Source: an uncultured Alphaproteobacteria bacterium
Lineage (GTDB): Bacteria > Pseudomonadota > Alphaproteobacteria > Micropepsales > Micropepsaceae
DNA length: 64,000 nucleotides
Direction of reading: 5' to 3'
NCBI GenBank assembly: GCA_903857685.1
Contig: CAIOFO010000124.1
Coordinates: 1-64,000, forward strand
Of the stretch, positions 33,531-41,372 are shown piece after piece; position 1 is the first letter of the stretch; each line of letters opens with the position of its first letter. The notes under the pieces are model-generated. The model searched no databases and was not told the origin of the DNA. It saw only the letters and a program-made list of their open reading frames with translations. The translations under genes and the position numbers were made by a program.

Positions 33531-34871
33531 ATGAAGACCTTTGGAATCGCGATTGCGGTTATCATCGTCATCGCGCTCGGCATTGCAGCATGGCTGCTGC
33601 TCATCCCGGGGCCCATCGCGTTCGCCAGCGGCTCCACGGTTGCGTTGTCGGATTACACCGGCGCCAATCCCACCGGCGTGCCGAAAGAACTGGCGCAGGC
33701 CGATGTGATCAAGCGGGGCGAATATCTCGCCCACGCCGCCGATTGCATCGCCTGCCACACCGCGCCGGGCGCGCCGGCCTATGCCGGCGGTTTCGCCTTC
33801 AATCTGCCGTTCGGAACGATGTATTCGACCAACATCACGCCCGACAAGGAAACCGGCATCGGCAACTACACCGACCAGCAGTTCCTCGATGCCCTGCACA
33901 AGGGGGTGCGCGCCGACGGCCAGCAGCTTTATCCGGCCATGTCCTATACGTCCTATGCCTACATGACCGATGCGGATGCGCTTGCGATCAAGGCTTATCT
34001 CTTCACCCTGCCCGCGGTGCATGCGCCCGCCAGGGAAAACAGGCTTTCCTGGCCCTTCAACCAGCGCGGCCTGATGGCGGCGTGGAATCTATTCTACAAA
34101 TCCGATGAACGTTTCCGCCCCAACCCCGCACAGAGCGCGGAATGGAATCGCGGCGCCTATCTGGCCGAGGCGATGGGGCACTGCGGCGAGTGCCACACCC
34201 CGCGCAACCTTGCCTATGCGCTGAACAACCGGAGCAAATTTGCCGGCGCCCTCACGGCGGGCTGGCGCGCCTACAATATCAGCGGCGACAAGGCTGCCGG
34301 CCTGGGCGACTGGACCGATGCGGATCTTTCCACCTATCTGTCCACCGGCCATGCCGATGGCCATGGCGGCTCGGCCGGTCCGATGGGCGAAGCCACGGAC
34401 AACAGCCTGACCTTCCTGACGCCGGGCGATATCCATGCCCTGGTGGTCTATCTGCGCAGCGTACCGGCCCAGCAAAGCGACCTGCCGCACACGATGGAGA
34501 CGCCCGCGCCCGCATCGCACCGAGAAGGCGCCACCGCGGGCATGGACCCGCGCGGCGAGCAGGTCTTCGCCGGGGCCTGCGCCGCGTGCCACGACTGGAC
34601 GGGCGTGAGCCCGACCAGCAAATACGCCACCCTGACCGGCGTGCGGGCGGTCAACGATCCGTCGGCCACCAATGTGGCGCAGACCATCATCAATGGCGTC
34701 AATCGCCAGACCGCCGAAGGCACGATCTTCATGCCGGGGTTCGGCGAAGCCTATTCCGATGACGACATCGCGGCCGTGTCAAACTACGTCACCACGCGCT
34801 TCGGCGCCCAGGGCGCCCATCTCACAGCAAATGACATCGCATCCCTGCGCAAGCAGGCCGCCCAACAATAG
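33531..34871 (+). CDS. Triheme cytochrome c subunit (alcohol/aldehyde dehydrogenase type)
   Basis: 446 residues. An N-terminal helix (residues 6-25) anchors the protein. Three class I cytochrome domains follow with heme motifs CIACH, CGECH and CAACH. Recognisable features are GGFAFNLPFGTMYSTNITPDKETGIG and MSYTSYAYMTDADALAIKAYLF in the first, and FMPGFGEAYSDDDIAAVSNYV in the last. This is the architecture of the cytochrome subunits of membrane-bound alcohol dehydrogenases and of Mo aldehyde dehydrogenases. It sits between the 2Fe-2S and Mo genes of system B and should pass electrons to quinone or an oxidase. Confidence 0.92.
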   Translation: MKTFGIAIAVIIVIALGIAAWLLLIPGPIAFASGSTVALSDYTGANPTGVPKELAQADVIKRGEYLAHAADCIACHTAPGAPAYAGGFAFNLPFGTMYSTNITPDKETGIGNYTDQQFLDALHKGVRADGQQLYPAMSYTSYAYMTDADALAIKAYLFTLPAVHAPARENRLSWPFNQRGLMAAWNLFYKSDERFRPNPAQSAEWNRGAYLAEAMGHCGECHTPRNLAYALNNRSKFAGALTAGWRAYNISGDKAAGLGDWTDADLSTYLSTGHADGHGGSAGPMGEATDNSLTFLTPGDIHALVVYLRSVPAQQSDLPHTMETPAPASHREGATAGMDPRGEQVFAGACAACHDWTGVSPTSKYATLTGVRAVNDPSATNVAQTIINGVNRQTAEGTIFMPGFGEAYSDDDIAAVSNYVTTRFGAQGAHLTANDIASLRKQAAQQ

Positions 34872-34899
34872 GCCAAACTCACTTTCCAGGAGGCACATC

Positions 34900-37179
34900 A
34901 TGCCCGCCAAGATCAACACCAGGTTTGCGCAGTCCGATGCCTATATCTCCCAGTTGATGCGCGACGTCAGGGACGTGCCGGCGCAAGGCGCCTTCCCGAT
35001 GGGACGGCGCACCTTCTTCAAGCTTGCCGGCGCCGGCGCCGCGGGTTTGGTGCTGGGCTTCCATCTGCCGGGCGAGGCATTTGCCGCCACGGCGCAGGCC
35101 GGCAAGGATCAGGCGATGAATGCCTTCATCCGCATCGCCCCCGACAACAGCATCACCATCTATTCCAAGGCGCCGGAAATCGGCCAGGGCATCAAGACCT
35201 CGTTCGGCCTCATCATCGCCGAGGAACTGGACGCCGACTGGAACCATGTCGTGATGGAGCAGGCGGAGATCAATCCGAAAGTCTATGGCAACCAGGGCGC
35301 GGGCGGTTCGACCTCGATCCCGCGCGCCTGGGACCAGCTGCGCCAGGCCGGCGCCGGCGCCAAGGCGATGCTGGTCGCCGCCGCCGCCAAGCAATGGAAG
35401 GTCGATCCGTCGCAGATCACCGCCAGGGATTCCATGCTGAGCCATCCCAGCGGCAAGAGCGCCACCTATGGTTCGCTGGCGATCGCCGCCGCGAATATGC
35501 CGGTGCCGGATCCCAAGAGCCTGAAGCTCAAGGCCCGCAGCGAATACCGCCTGCTCGGCCGCCGCCATCGCGGCGTGGACGACCCCAAGGTTGTCACCGG
35601 CCAGCCGCTGTTCGGCATCGATGTGCAGCTGCCCGACATGGTCTATGCCAGCTACACCAAATGTCCGGCGGCGGGCGGCAAGGTCAAATCCTTCAACGAT
35701 GCCGAGATCCGGGCGCTGCCCGGCGTGCTGGACTGTTTTGTCGTAGAGGGCACCGGCGTGCCGGCCGAAGTGATGCCGGGTGTCGCCATTGTCGCCAAGG
35801 ATACCTGGACGGCGTTCCAGGCCAAGAACAGGCTGAAAGTCGACTGGGACCTGAGCGAAGCCTCGAAGGATTCCACCACGGAATTTTCGGCCCGGGCGAA
35901 AAAGCTGGCCGCCAGCTTCCCCGGCAAGCCCGTGGTCGATATCGGCAATGTCGACAATGCCTTTGCCAATGCCGCAAAGACGGTGGAGGCCTATTACGAA
36001 TACCCCTTCGCCGCCCACGCCCCGCTGGAGCCGCAGAACACCACCGCGCACTGGCATGACGGCGTCATCGAAGTTTGGTCACCATCGCAACAGCCCAATC
36101 GCGGCCTGGCCAACCTGGCCAAGGTAACGGGGGTGAAGGAAGACAAGGTGGTGATCCACCAGACCCGCGTCGGCGGTGGCTTCGGACGCCGGCTGGTCAA
36201 TGACTATATGTGCGAGGCCGCTGCCATCGCGCTCAAGGTCAAGACCCCGGTCAAGCTGCAATGGACGCGGGAAGACGATTTCAACCACGATTTCTATCGC
36301 CCGGCCGGCTATCACCAGTTCAAGGGCGCCGTCGACAAGAATGGCAAGCTGGACGCCTGGCAGGAGCATTTCATCACCTTCACCGCCGACGGCAAGAAGG
36401 AAGCGTCAGGCGCCAACCTGACCGAGAATTTGAAATACTCCACCATCGCGCCCAATCTACGCCGCGGCACCACCATGATGCCGCTGGTCATTCCCACCGG
36501 AGCGTGGCGCGCGCCGGGCGACAATGCCCAGGTTTTCGCCAACCAGAGCTTCATGCATGAATTGTCGCTGACCGCCGGACGCGACCATGTCCAGTTCCTG
36601 CTGGATGCGGTGAACACCAGGGTGCCGGAACTGGCGCCCAAGGATCCCAAGACCGTCAACTTCAGTCCCGCCCGCGCCAGCGCCGTCATCAAGCTCTGCG
36701 CCGAGAAGGCGGGATGGGGCAAGACGCTGCCGCAGGGCAGCGGGCTGGGGCTGGCCTGGTGCTATTCCCATGCCGGCCATGTGGCGCAGGCGGTCGAACT
36801 CAGCGTCGACGCGAACAAGCGGATCACGATTCACAAGGTCACGGTGGTGATCGATGTCGGTCCCATTATCGACATGGCGGGGTCCGAGGCCCAGGCCCAG
36901 GGCGCCTCGACCGACGCCCTGTCCACCGCGATGGGACTGCAGATCAACATCGAGAATGGACGCATCAAGCAGCAGAACTACAACGACTATCCGACCCTGC
37001 GCATGCCCTTCGCGCCAAAGGTGATCGAGGCGCATTTCATCCAGTCGGACAATCCCCCCACCGGCATGGGCGAACCGGCCTTCCCGGCTTTCGCGCCGGC
37101 GCTGGGCAACGCCATCTTCTCCGCCACCGGGGAGCGGGTCCGCAGCCTGCCGCTTCGCAACCTGGGCTACTCGGTCTGA
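34900..37179 (+). CDS. Molybdopterin-binding subunit of a molybdenum hydroxylase, system B
   Basis: 759 residues from the ATG at 34900, with AGGAGG seven bases upstream. A Tat signal (GRRTFFKLAGAGAAGLVLG, about residues 36-55) directs export. Xanthine-oxidase-family motifs are KAPEIGQGIKTSFGLIIAEEL, GGGFGRRLVNDYMCEAAAIA, TGAWRAPGDNAQVFANQSFM and the catalytic glutamate in GMGEPAFPAFAPALGNA. There is no FAD domain. With the preceding two genes it forms a periplasmic three-subunit oxidoreductase of the aldehyde/N-heterocycle class that uses cytochrome c. Sequence details differ from system A (for example AWRAPGDN against YWRSVGGS), suggesting another substrate. Confidence 0.9.
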   Translation: MPAKINTRFAQSDAYISQLMRDVRDVPAQGAFPMGRRTFFKLAGAGAAGLVLGFHLPGEAFAATAQAGKDQAMNAFIRIAPDNSITIYSKAPEIGQGIKTSFGLIIAEELDADWNHVVMEQAEINPKVYGNQGAGGSTSIPRAWDQLRQAGAGAKAMLVAAAAKQWKVDPSQITARDSMLSHPSGKSATYGSLAIAAANMPVPDPKSLKLKARSEYRLLGRRHRGVDDPKVVTGQPLFGIDVQLPDMVYASYTKCPAAGGKVKSFNDAEIRALPGVLDCFVVEGTGVPAEVMPGVAIVAKDTWTAFQAKNRLKVDWDLSEASKDSTTEFSARAKKLAASFPGKPVVDIGNVDNAFANAAKTVEAYYEYPFAAHAPLEPQNTTAHWHDGVIEVWSPSQQPNRGLANLAKVTGVKEDKVVIHQTRVGGGFGRRLVNDYMCEAAAIALKVKTPVKLQWTREDDFNHDFYRPAGYHQFKGAVDKNGKLDAWQEHFITFTADGKKEASGANLTENLKYSTIAPNLRRGTTMMPLVIPTGAWRAPGDNAQVFANQSFMHELSLTAGRDHVQFLLDAVNTRVPELAPKDPKTVNFSPARASAVIKLCAEKAGWGKTLPQGSGLGLAWCYSHAGHVAQAVELSVDANKRITIHKVTVVIDVGPIIDMAGSEAQAQGASTDALSTAMGLQINIENGRIKQQNYNDYPTLRMPFAPKVIEAHFIQSDNPPTGMGEPAFPAFAPALGNAIFSATGERVRSLPLRNLGYSV

Positions 37180-37206
37180 TACAACAGCCCGGCGCTTCGG
37201 GCGGCG

Positions 37207-37482
37207 TCAGTCCCCGTAATATGTGCACCAGCCGCGGGGACTGACCGGCCCCTGGACAATGACGCAGTCATTCGGATCGATGAAGTAAAGGCACTGCGCG
37301 CACATCTGTGACGCGGACTTCTCGCGGGCGATATAGCCGGCCTCCTTCTTCGTCATCTTGCGCCATTCGGCGCGGGCGGGTCCCACCAGCATCGCAACGG
37401 CCGCAGTGACGGCCCCGATCAACCCGCGCCCCAGGAAGCGGCGCCGGTGGATGGTGACGGTCTTGCTTCGCCTGACTGCCAA
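37207..37482 (-). CDS. High-potential iron-sulfur protein (HiPIP), Tat-exported
   Basis: About 91 residues from a TTG at 37482 with GGGAGC upstream; an ATG is not available near the signal. A Tat signal (HRRRFLGRGLIGAVTAAVAML) ends at GPARAEW. The mature ~60 residues contain the four HiPIP cysteines in CAQCLYFIDPNDC and GPVSPRGWCTYYGD. HiPIPs are soluble periplasmic one-electron carriers between bc1-type complexes and reaction centres or terminal reductases/oxidases. It lies convergent with and directly after system B, so it could also take electrons from these periplasmic molybdenum enzymes. Confidence 0.88.
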   Translation of the reverse strand: MAVRRSKTVTIHRRRFLGRGLIGAVTAAVAMLVGPARAEWRKMTKKEAGYIAREKSASQMCAQCLYFIDPNDCVIVQGPVSPRGWCTYYGD

Positions 37483-37809
37483 AAATTTGCTCCCGATGGC
37501 ATTTTGCAAGCCTTGATCATATCTGATTTCAAATGCGGCAGGCAGCGCAAGGCGCGATGGAAATCTGCTGGACCGATGCAACGAAAACGCTGACGCGCAT
37601 TCGCGACACGCCAATCATTCGAAGCCCAAAATGCCGCTGGGCCGGCCACTGGCCATTACGTTAAGTGATTGTTTTTATAGGGGTTATTCGTGACAAATTG
37701 CCGGCTATGTGCAGGCCGGTTCACTTCCAATTGTCAAATCTTTACGTTAAACCAACTCGGTGAGGCCCCCAAGAGGGTCCAATTTTTTCGTAGGATGAGG
37801 AAGACCGTT
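37483..37809. other. Gene-free divergent region between HiPIP and a small secreted protein gene
   Basis: These 327 bases hold no credible frame. The right half is AT-richer (around 37660-37760) and should contain the promoter of the plus-strand gene. The sequence GGGGTTATTCG at 37679-37689 also occurs in the divergent region before system B (near 32986-32999). No box could be assigned with confidence. Confidence 0.4.
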
Positions 37810-38052
37810 ATGAAAATCGTGACAGTTACAGCCCTGCTGTTCGGCGCCATGGTCCTGGTTACCAATGCCGTGATGGCTGACACCTGCTCGACCGGCTGCA
37901 GTATCCAGACAAAGAAGCCGTCCGCCACCAAGAAGGGCCAGTTCGACTACACGCTCAGCTGCATCCGGGACTCCAGCGGCGATGAACTGATTGGCAAAGT
38001 CACTGCCGCTTCCGACAAGGATGCCAAGGCCGAGGCCGCCAAGAAGTGCTAG
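37810..38052 (+). CDS. Small secreted Cys-containing protein
   Basis: 80 residues from the ATG at 37810, which has AGGAAG upstream. A signal peptide ends at NAVMADT. The mature ~58 residues have cysteines in TCSTGCSIQTKK, LSCIRDSS and the final residue (AAKKC), suggesting two disulfides. Lysine-rich with an amphipathic C-terminal helix (DKDAKAEAAKKC). I do not recognise a family. It is preceded by an AT-rich region likely to hold its promoter and is followed by a hairpin shared with the convergent dehydrogenase gene. Confidence 0.65.
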   Translation: MKIVTVTALLFGAMVLVTNAVMADTCSTGCSIQTKKPSATKKGQFDYTLSCIRDSSGDELIGKVTAASDKDAKAEAAKKC

Positions 38053-38082
38053 GAATACCGCAGTAGAAATACTGCTGGAATG

Positions 38083-38111
38083 ACGGGCCCGGCTTTCTAA
38101 GCCGGGCCCGT
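38083..38111. terminator. Strong hairpin between convergent genes
   Basis: ACGGGCCCGGCTT / AAGCCGGGCCCGT, 13 perfect pairs around a three-base loop. The minus-strand stop codon at 38097-38099 lies in the loop region. No clear U-tract follows on either side, so it may stop transcription weakly or protect 3' ends. Confidence 0.6.
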
Positions 38112-39032
38112 TGTCGTAACTGGCTCGCCGTCAGCCGTTTGCTTGCCGCCCGGGACTGTGAGCGTCTCCAGCCATTTGATGATCGCGCTCTGGTCCATGC
38201 TGTATCCCAGGCATGCTTCGGCCATGGCCAGCGAGTCCCTCGTGGTGGCGAGCAGCGGTGACACCATGCCGGCCGCGTCCGCCAACCGCTTCGCCAGCGC
38301 GACATTGGCATGGACGATTCCCAATTGCTGTCCGGTCTTGAACCGGCGAGAGGCCACCTGATCGCGCAGAATGTGCGACATCTCGGCCCCGCCCATCGCA
38401 TCGCACACATCCAGCAAATTGGCAGGTTCGAAGCCAAAATGGCTGCCGAGCCGGATTCCCTCGCTGGCGGCCATAAGCCGGACCGCCCGGAGATAGTCCG
38501 CGATCGCCGCAGCCGCCTGCGCGGAGCCGGCGGCGCCGGCCCGGATGATCCGCGCAGCCAGCGTTTCCAGGACAGGGCGGCAGCGCTCCACAGCGTCATC
38601 GGCGCCGCCGACAACCATGGTCAGCCGGCCCTCCCTGGCGTCCTCAGGCGTGCCGAAAGCAGGCGCATCCACCAGCTGAATGCCGCGCGCTTCCAGCTCC
38701 TTGGCCATGGCCACCGTTTCCAGGGGATCGGTGACGCCGATATCCATGATCAAGCCGTCTTTCTTGAACCCGGAGGCCAACCCTTCCCAGCCGAAAAAAA
38801 CGTCGCGCATCTCCGCGGCCGATGGCAGGGCGGTAATAACGATGTCGCACAATTGCGCCATCATGGCTGGCGATCCCAGGGACAGGCCGCCGAAGGTGCC
38901 CGTGAAGACGCGGGGTGTCTGCTCGTGGGTGTCGTAAACCATCAGATCGCCGAAGCCCGACCAGAGCAGACGCATGGCCGCCCGCGATCCGAAAGCGCCG
39001 ATTCCAATAATGCCGATTTTCAAAGCGGGCAT
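38097..39032 (-). CDS. NAD(P)-dependent oxidoreductase, 6PGDH/3-hydroxyisobutyrate dehydrogenase family
   Basis: 311 residues. A Rossmann domain begins KIGIIGIGAFGSRAAMRLLWSG. The family substrate motif region reads LVDAPAFGTPEDAREGRLTMVVGG, close to the DAPVSGGxxGAxxGxL pattern, and the C-terminal helical domain contains KAM-like positions replaced by AIADYLRAVRLMAASEG, so the catalytic lysine is not obvious. It is the last gene of the molybdenum hydroxylase C operon (43 bases after the helical protein). A cytoplasmic dehydrogenase here could process the product of the hydroxylase. Substrate unknown. Confidence 0.78.
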   Translation of the reverse strand: MPALKIGIIGIGAFGSRAAMRLLWSGFGDLMVYDTHEQTPRVFTGTFGGLSLGSPAMMAQLCDIVITALPSAAEMRDVFFGWEGLASGFKKDGLIMDIGVTDPLETVAMAKELEARGIQLVDAPAFGTPEDAREGRLTMVVGGADDAVERCRPVLETLAARIIRAGAAGSAQAAAAIADYLRAVRLMAASEGIRLGSHFGFEPANLLDVCDAMGGAEMSHILRDQVASRRFKTGQQLGIVHANVALAKRLADAAGMVSPLLATTRDSLAMAEACLGYSMDQSAIIKWLETLTVPGGKQTADGEPVTTTGPA

Positions 39033-39075
39033 CGTGACCGTTCAAGCATCAGGAAATGTCCCGCGCGCGATTCTG

Positions 39076-39480
39076 TCAGGACTCTGTGAGTTTGAGGGTC
39101 TCATCGAGCAAGAATAGATCCGTCAGAAGCGCGCGCAAATGGATCGACGCATTGAGATTGTCAAGCATCTGCGAGCTGACGGCGGGCTGCTCCAGCACCA
39201 GACGGATGGCGGCACTGGCTTTCACGGCATCCTGCCGCACGACATCCAGAAAGTTCTGGGCGGCGGCCCCGGGCAATTTTGCCGCCGCGATCACGGCCAA
39301 AGCCTCGTTCGATTTCTGCAGATAATTTCGGATGCCGGCGCTCGACATATCCTCGTCATTGACGCGTCCCTGCGCGGCATAGGCCAGCATAAATTCATAG
39401 GTCTCTTCGATGATATCAATGGCCCCGACCAAGCCTCCGGGTGCGACATCCGTTGACACTATAAGTACTCCTCTGCTCAT
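39076..39480 (-). CDS. Helical hypothetical protein in the system C operon
   Basis: 134 residues, cytoplasmic, no signal or helix long enough to cross the membrane. The sequence is strongly alpha-helical, starting MSRGVLIVSTDVAPGGLVGA, with SNEALAVIAAAKLPGAAAQNF in the middle and LNASIHLRALLTDLFLLDETL near the end. I do not recognise a family. It lies between the cytochrome b and the 6PGDH-like genes with gaps of 56 and 43 bases, so it is probably part of the same transcript and may be an assembly or accessory factor. Confidence 0.6.
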   Translation of the reverse strand: MSRGVLIVSTDVAPGGLVGAIDIIEETYEFMLAYAAQGRVNDEDMSSAGIRNYLQKSNEALAVIAAAKLPGAAAQNFLDVVRQDAVKASAAIRLVLEQPAVSSQMLDNLNASIHLRALLTDLFLLDETLKLTES

Positions 39481-39536
39481 GCGAACCGGCTCCCGGTTGC
39501 GAAAGCGCGGCGGGCGAAATCCGGAAGATGTTCCGG

Positions 39537-40160
39537 CTAGGCTTCTTCCTCGGCATTCCAGCGCTTGGGATCGAAGTGATCCTTATATTCCTTGGGCGTG
39601 ATCCATCCCCGGAACATGGAGCGCGTCAAGTGCCATTCGTCGGGACGGAGCGCGAAATAGACATGGATGATGATCATGGTGACCAGCGACATCGCGACAA
39701 AGTCATGCGCCGAATAGATCACGCCCCAGCTGCTGTCGCTGAACCAATATGGGTCACGCCGCCACCAGGGCGTGTCGATCTTGCGCAGCATGACCAGGCC
39801 CGATGCGATGCCGCTCAGGATAAGAACGGCAATCGCCAGGTGGTACAGCTTCTGGGCCAAATTGTATTTTCCCGGCCGGCCGCCGGAACCCAGATTTTGC
39901 AGATCCTGGCCGTCCACAACCATGGACATCGGCTTCTGGAAGAACAGCGCCCGGACGATGTGGAACAGCACCGCCACCGTCAGGACCAGTCCGGTCACCC
40001 AGTGGATCGCGAGCCATGCGAACTTCCAGCCGATGATGGGCAAGAGGGATGTCGCCAGCAGGGTCAGGATGCAGACCGCCATCACCCAATGATAGAGACG
40101 GTCCACCAGCTTGTGCCGCTGGATTTGGCCGGCTTGAACCGAGCCTGCATGCGAACTCAT
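39537..40160 (-). CDS. Cytochrome b (FdhG/b561-type) membrane subunit, system C
   Basis: 207 residues from the ATG at 40160. Four transmembrane helices carry heme-ligand-type histidines: HKLVDRLYHWVMAVCIL, AIHWVTGLVLTVAVLFHIVRALF, NLAQKLYHLAIAVLILSG and WGVIYSAHDFVAMSLVTMIIIHVYF. This is the gamma subunit layout of formate dehydrogenase and Ni-Fe hydrogenase, which passes electrons from a periplasmic enzyme to quinone. Downstream of the FAD, Mo and 2Fe-2S genes it predicts a membrane-anchored molybdenum hydroxylase. The C-terminus (PKEYKDHFDPKRWNAEEEA) is soluble and charged. Confidence 0.85.
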   Translation of the reverse strand: MSSHAGSVQAGQIQRHKLVDRLYHWVMAVCILTLLATSLLPIIGWKFAWLAIHWVTGLVLTVAVLFHIVRALFFQKPMSMVVDGQDLQNLGSGGRPGKYNLAQKLYHLAIAVLILSGIASGLVMLRKIDTPWWRRDPYWFSDSSWGVIYSAHDFVAMSLVTMIIIHVYFALRPDEWHLTRSMFRGWITPKEYKDHFDPKRWNAEEEA

Positions 40161-40202
40161 TTCAATATGTCCTCGTGGCACGCGCGCCCAGAGCGCAATT
40201 AT

Positions 40203-40349
40203 TTAATGGGATGGCACGATCCATTTGAAAATGGCATGGGCCAGGACGGCGGCCACGCCAGCCCCCACGAACCACTGCAGCAGATCAAAGGACGCGCCGA
40301 TGATGACCTTGTCACCGTACACGGAGGTCGCATACCGGAAAAGCTCCAC
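40203..40349 (-). CDS. 48-residue single-pass membrane protein in the system C operon
   Basis: The frame starts at a GTG at 40349, with AAGGGGA seven bases upstream, and ends at the TAA at 40205-40203. It reads MELFRYATSVYGDKVIIGAS, then LLQWFVGAGVAAVLAHAIFK as one hydrophobic helix, then a short tail ending VPSH. It fills the gap between the FAD subunit (12 bases upstream) and the cytochrome b (43 bases downstream) on the same strand. This is the layout of the small extra membrane subunits found in some respiratory complexes. It is too short for most length cut-offs. Function unknown; an anchor or assembly helper for the complex is the likely role. Confidence 0.7.
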   Translation of the reverse strand: MELFRYATSVYGDKVIIGASFDLLQWFVGAGVAAVLAHAIFKWIVPSH

Positions 40350-40360
40350 AATGATCCCCT

Positions 40361-41359
40361 TCAGGCCGTGGCGTTGCGGACGGCGCGCGTGACGAGACTC
40401 GCCATCAGCGGAATCTTGAACCCGTTATAGTTCAGCGGCCGCGCATCGCGCGTGGAGGACTGGCCGGCCAGGGTCGCGGTGCCTTCTTCCAGGGCCTTGC
40501 CCTGAATGATGCCTTCGACCTGGGTCAGGCGGTGCGGGACGGCACTGACGCCGCCAACGACGATACGGCTCTCCCGGATCGCGCCGTTCTGAACCGAGAT
40601 CGCTGCCGCGACATTGACCAGGGGGAAGTCCCACACATTCCGGTCCGCAACCTTCTCGAAGTAGAAATTCTTGCCGGCCCAGGCGCTGGGCAGGCGGATG
40701 GTGGTCAGGATTTCCTCGGGCTTGGCGGCCGTCAAATGCAGGATGTCCACATTCGGGCCGACGAAGAATTCTTCCGCCCCGATCACCCGCTGGCCGCTCG
40801 AACTTTGCAGCACGAATTTGGCGTCCAGCGCGGTCAGGGCGGGGGCGCCGTCGGACGACGTCACCGCCACGCAGCGATCCGCGCCGAACAGCGCATGTTC
40901 GCGGTTGATGCCTTCGGGCGTATCGGCAAAGCAGGTGTTGCCGCCTGCGCGATAGCAAGGCAGGCCATAACGGAAATAGAGGCAGCGCGCATTTTGCGAG
41001 GCATTGCCGCCGATCGTGCCGTGATTGCGGATCTGGGGGCTGGCGACATGGGACACCGCATCCGCCAACAGCCGGTATTTCGCCTTGATGATGGGGTTGT
41101 TCTCGATCTCGCTCAGGGTGGTGAGCGCCCCGATTTCGACGCCGTCAGGCGTCTCCTTGATGCCCTTCATTTCGGCGATGCCGGTCAGATCGATCACGGC
41201 CTGGGGGCGTACGATCCGATCCTTGAACCAGTCCAGGCTGTCATAGCCGCCGGCCATCTTCCAGGCGTCTTTCCCGAAACTGTCGAGAAGCGAAAACGCA
41301 TCCTTGAGCTGGGCAGGCTGATACAGCTCGAATGGGGCCATAATATCTTTGACAATCAT
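40361..41359 (-). CDS. FAD-binding subunit (CoxM/XdhB type) with four-cysteine insertion, system C
   Basis: 332 residues of the CO dehydrogenase medium-chain/HcrB class, with no signal peptide. The FAD motifs are AGGYDSLDWFKDR near the N-terminus and IRNHGTIGGNASQNARCLYF. An insertion carries Cys126, Cys135, Cys143 and Cys163 (C-x8-C-x7-C-x19-C), resembling the extra [4Fe-4S] site of 4-hydroxybenzoyl-CoA reductase beta subunits. The FAD should accept electrons from the 2Fe-2S subunit and pass them to cytochrome b. The subunit must be exported with the Tat-tagged 2Fe-2S partner if the enzyme is periplasmic. Confidence 0.88.
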   Translation of the reverse strand: MIVKDIMAPFELYQPAQLKDAFSLLDSFGKDAWKMAGGYDSLDWFKDRIVRPQAVIDLTGIAEMKGIKETPDGVEIGALTTLSEIENNPIIKAKYRLLADAVSHVASPQIRNHGTIGGNASQNARCLYFRYGLPCYRAGGNTCFADTPEGINREHALFGADRCVAVTSSDGAPALTALDAKFVLQSSSGQRVIGAEEFFVGPNVDILHLTAAKPEEILTTIRLPSAWAGKNFYFEKVADRNVWDFPLVNVAAAISVQNGAIRESRIVVGGVSAVPHRLTQVEGIIQGKALEEGTATLAGQSSTRDARPLNYNGFKIPLMASLVTRAVRNATA

Positions 41360-41372
41360 GACGCTTGCTCCC

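Noticed and set aside
37515-37540. A degenerate FNR-like site before the HiPIP (CTTGATCATATCTGATTTC)
   Set aside because: Only one half-site fits; the second is off-register.
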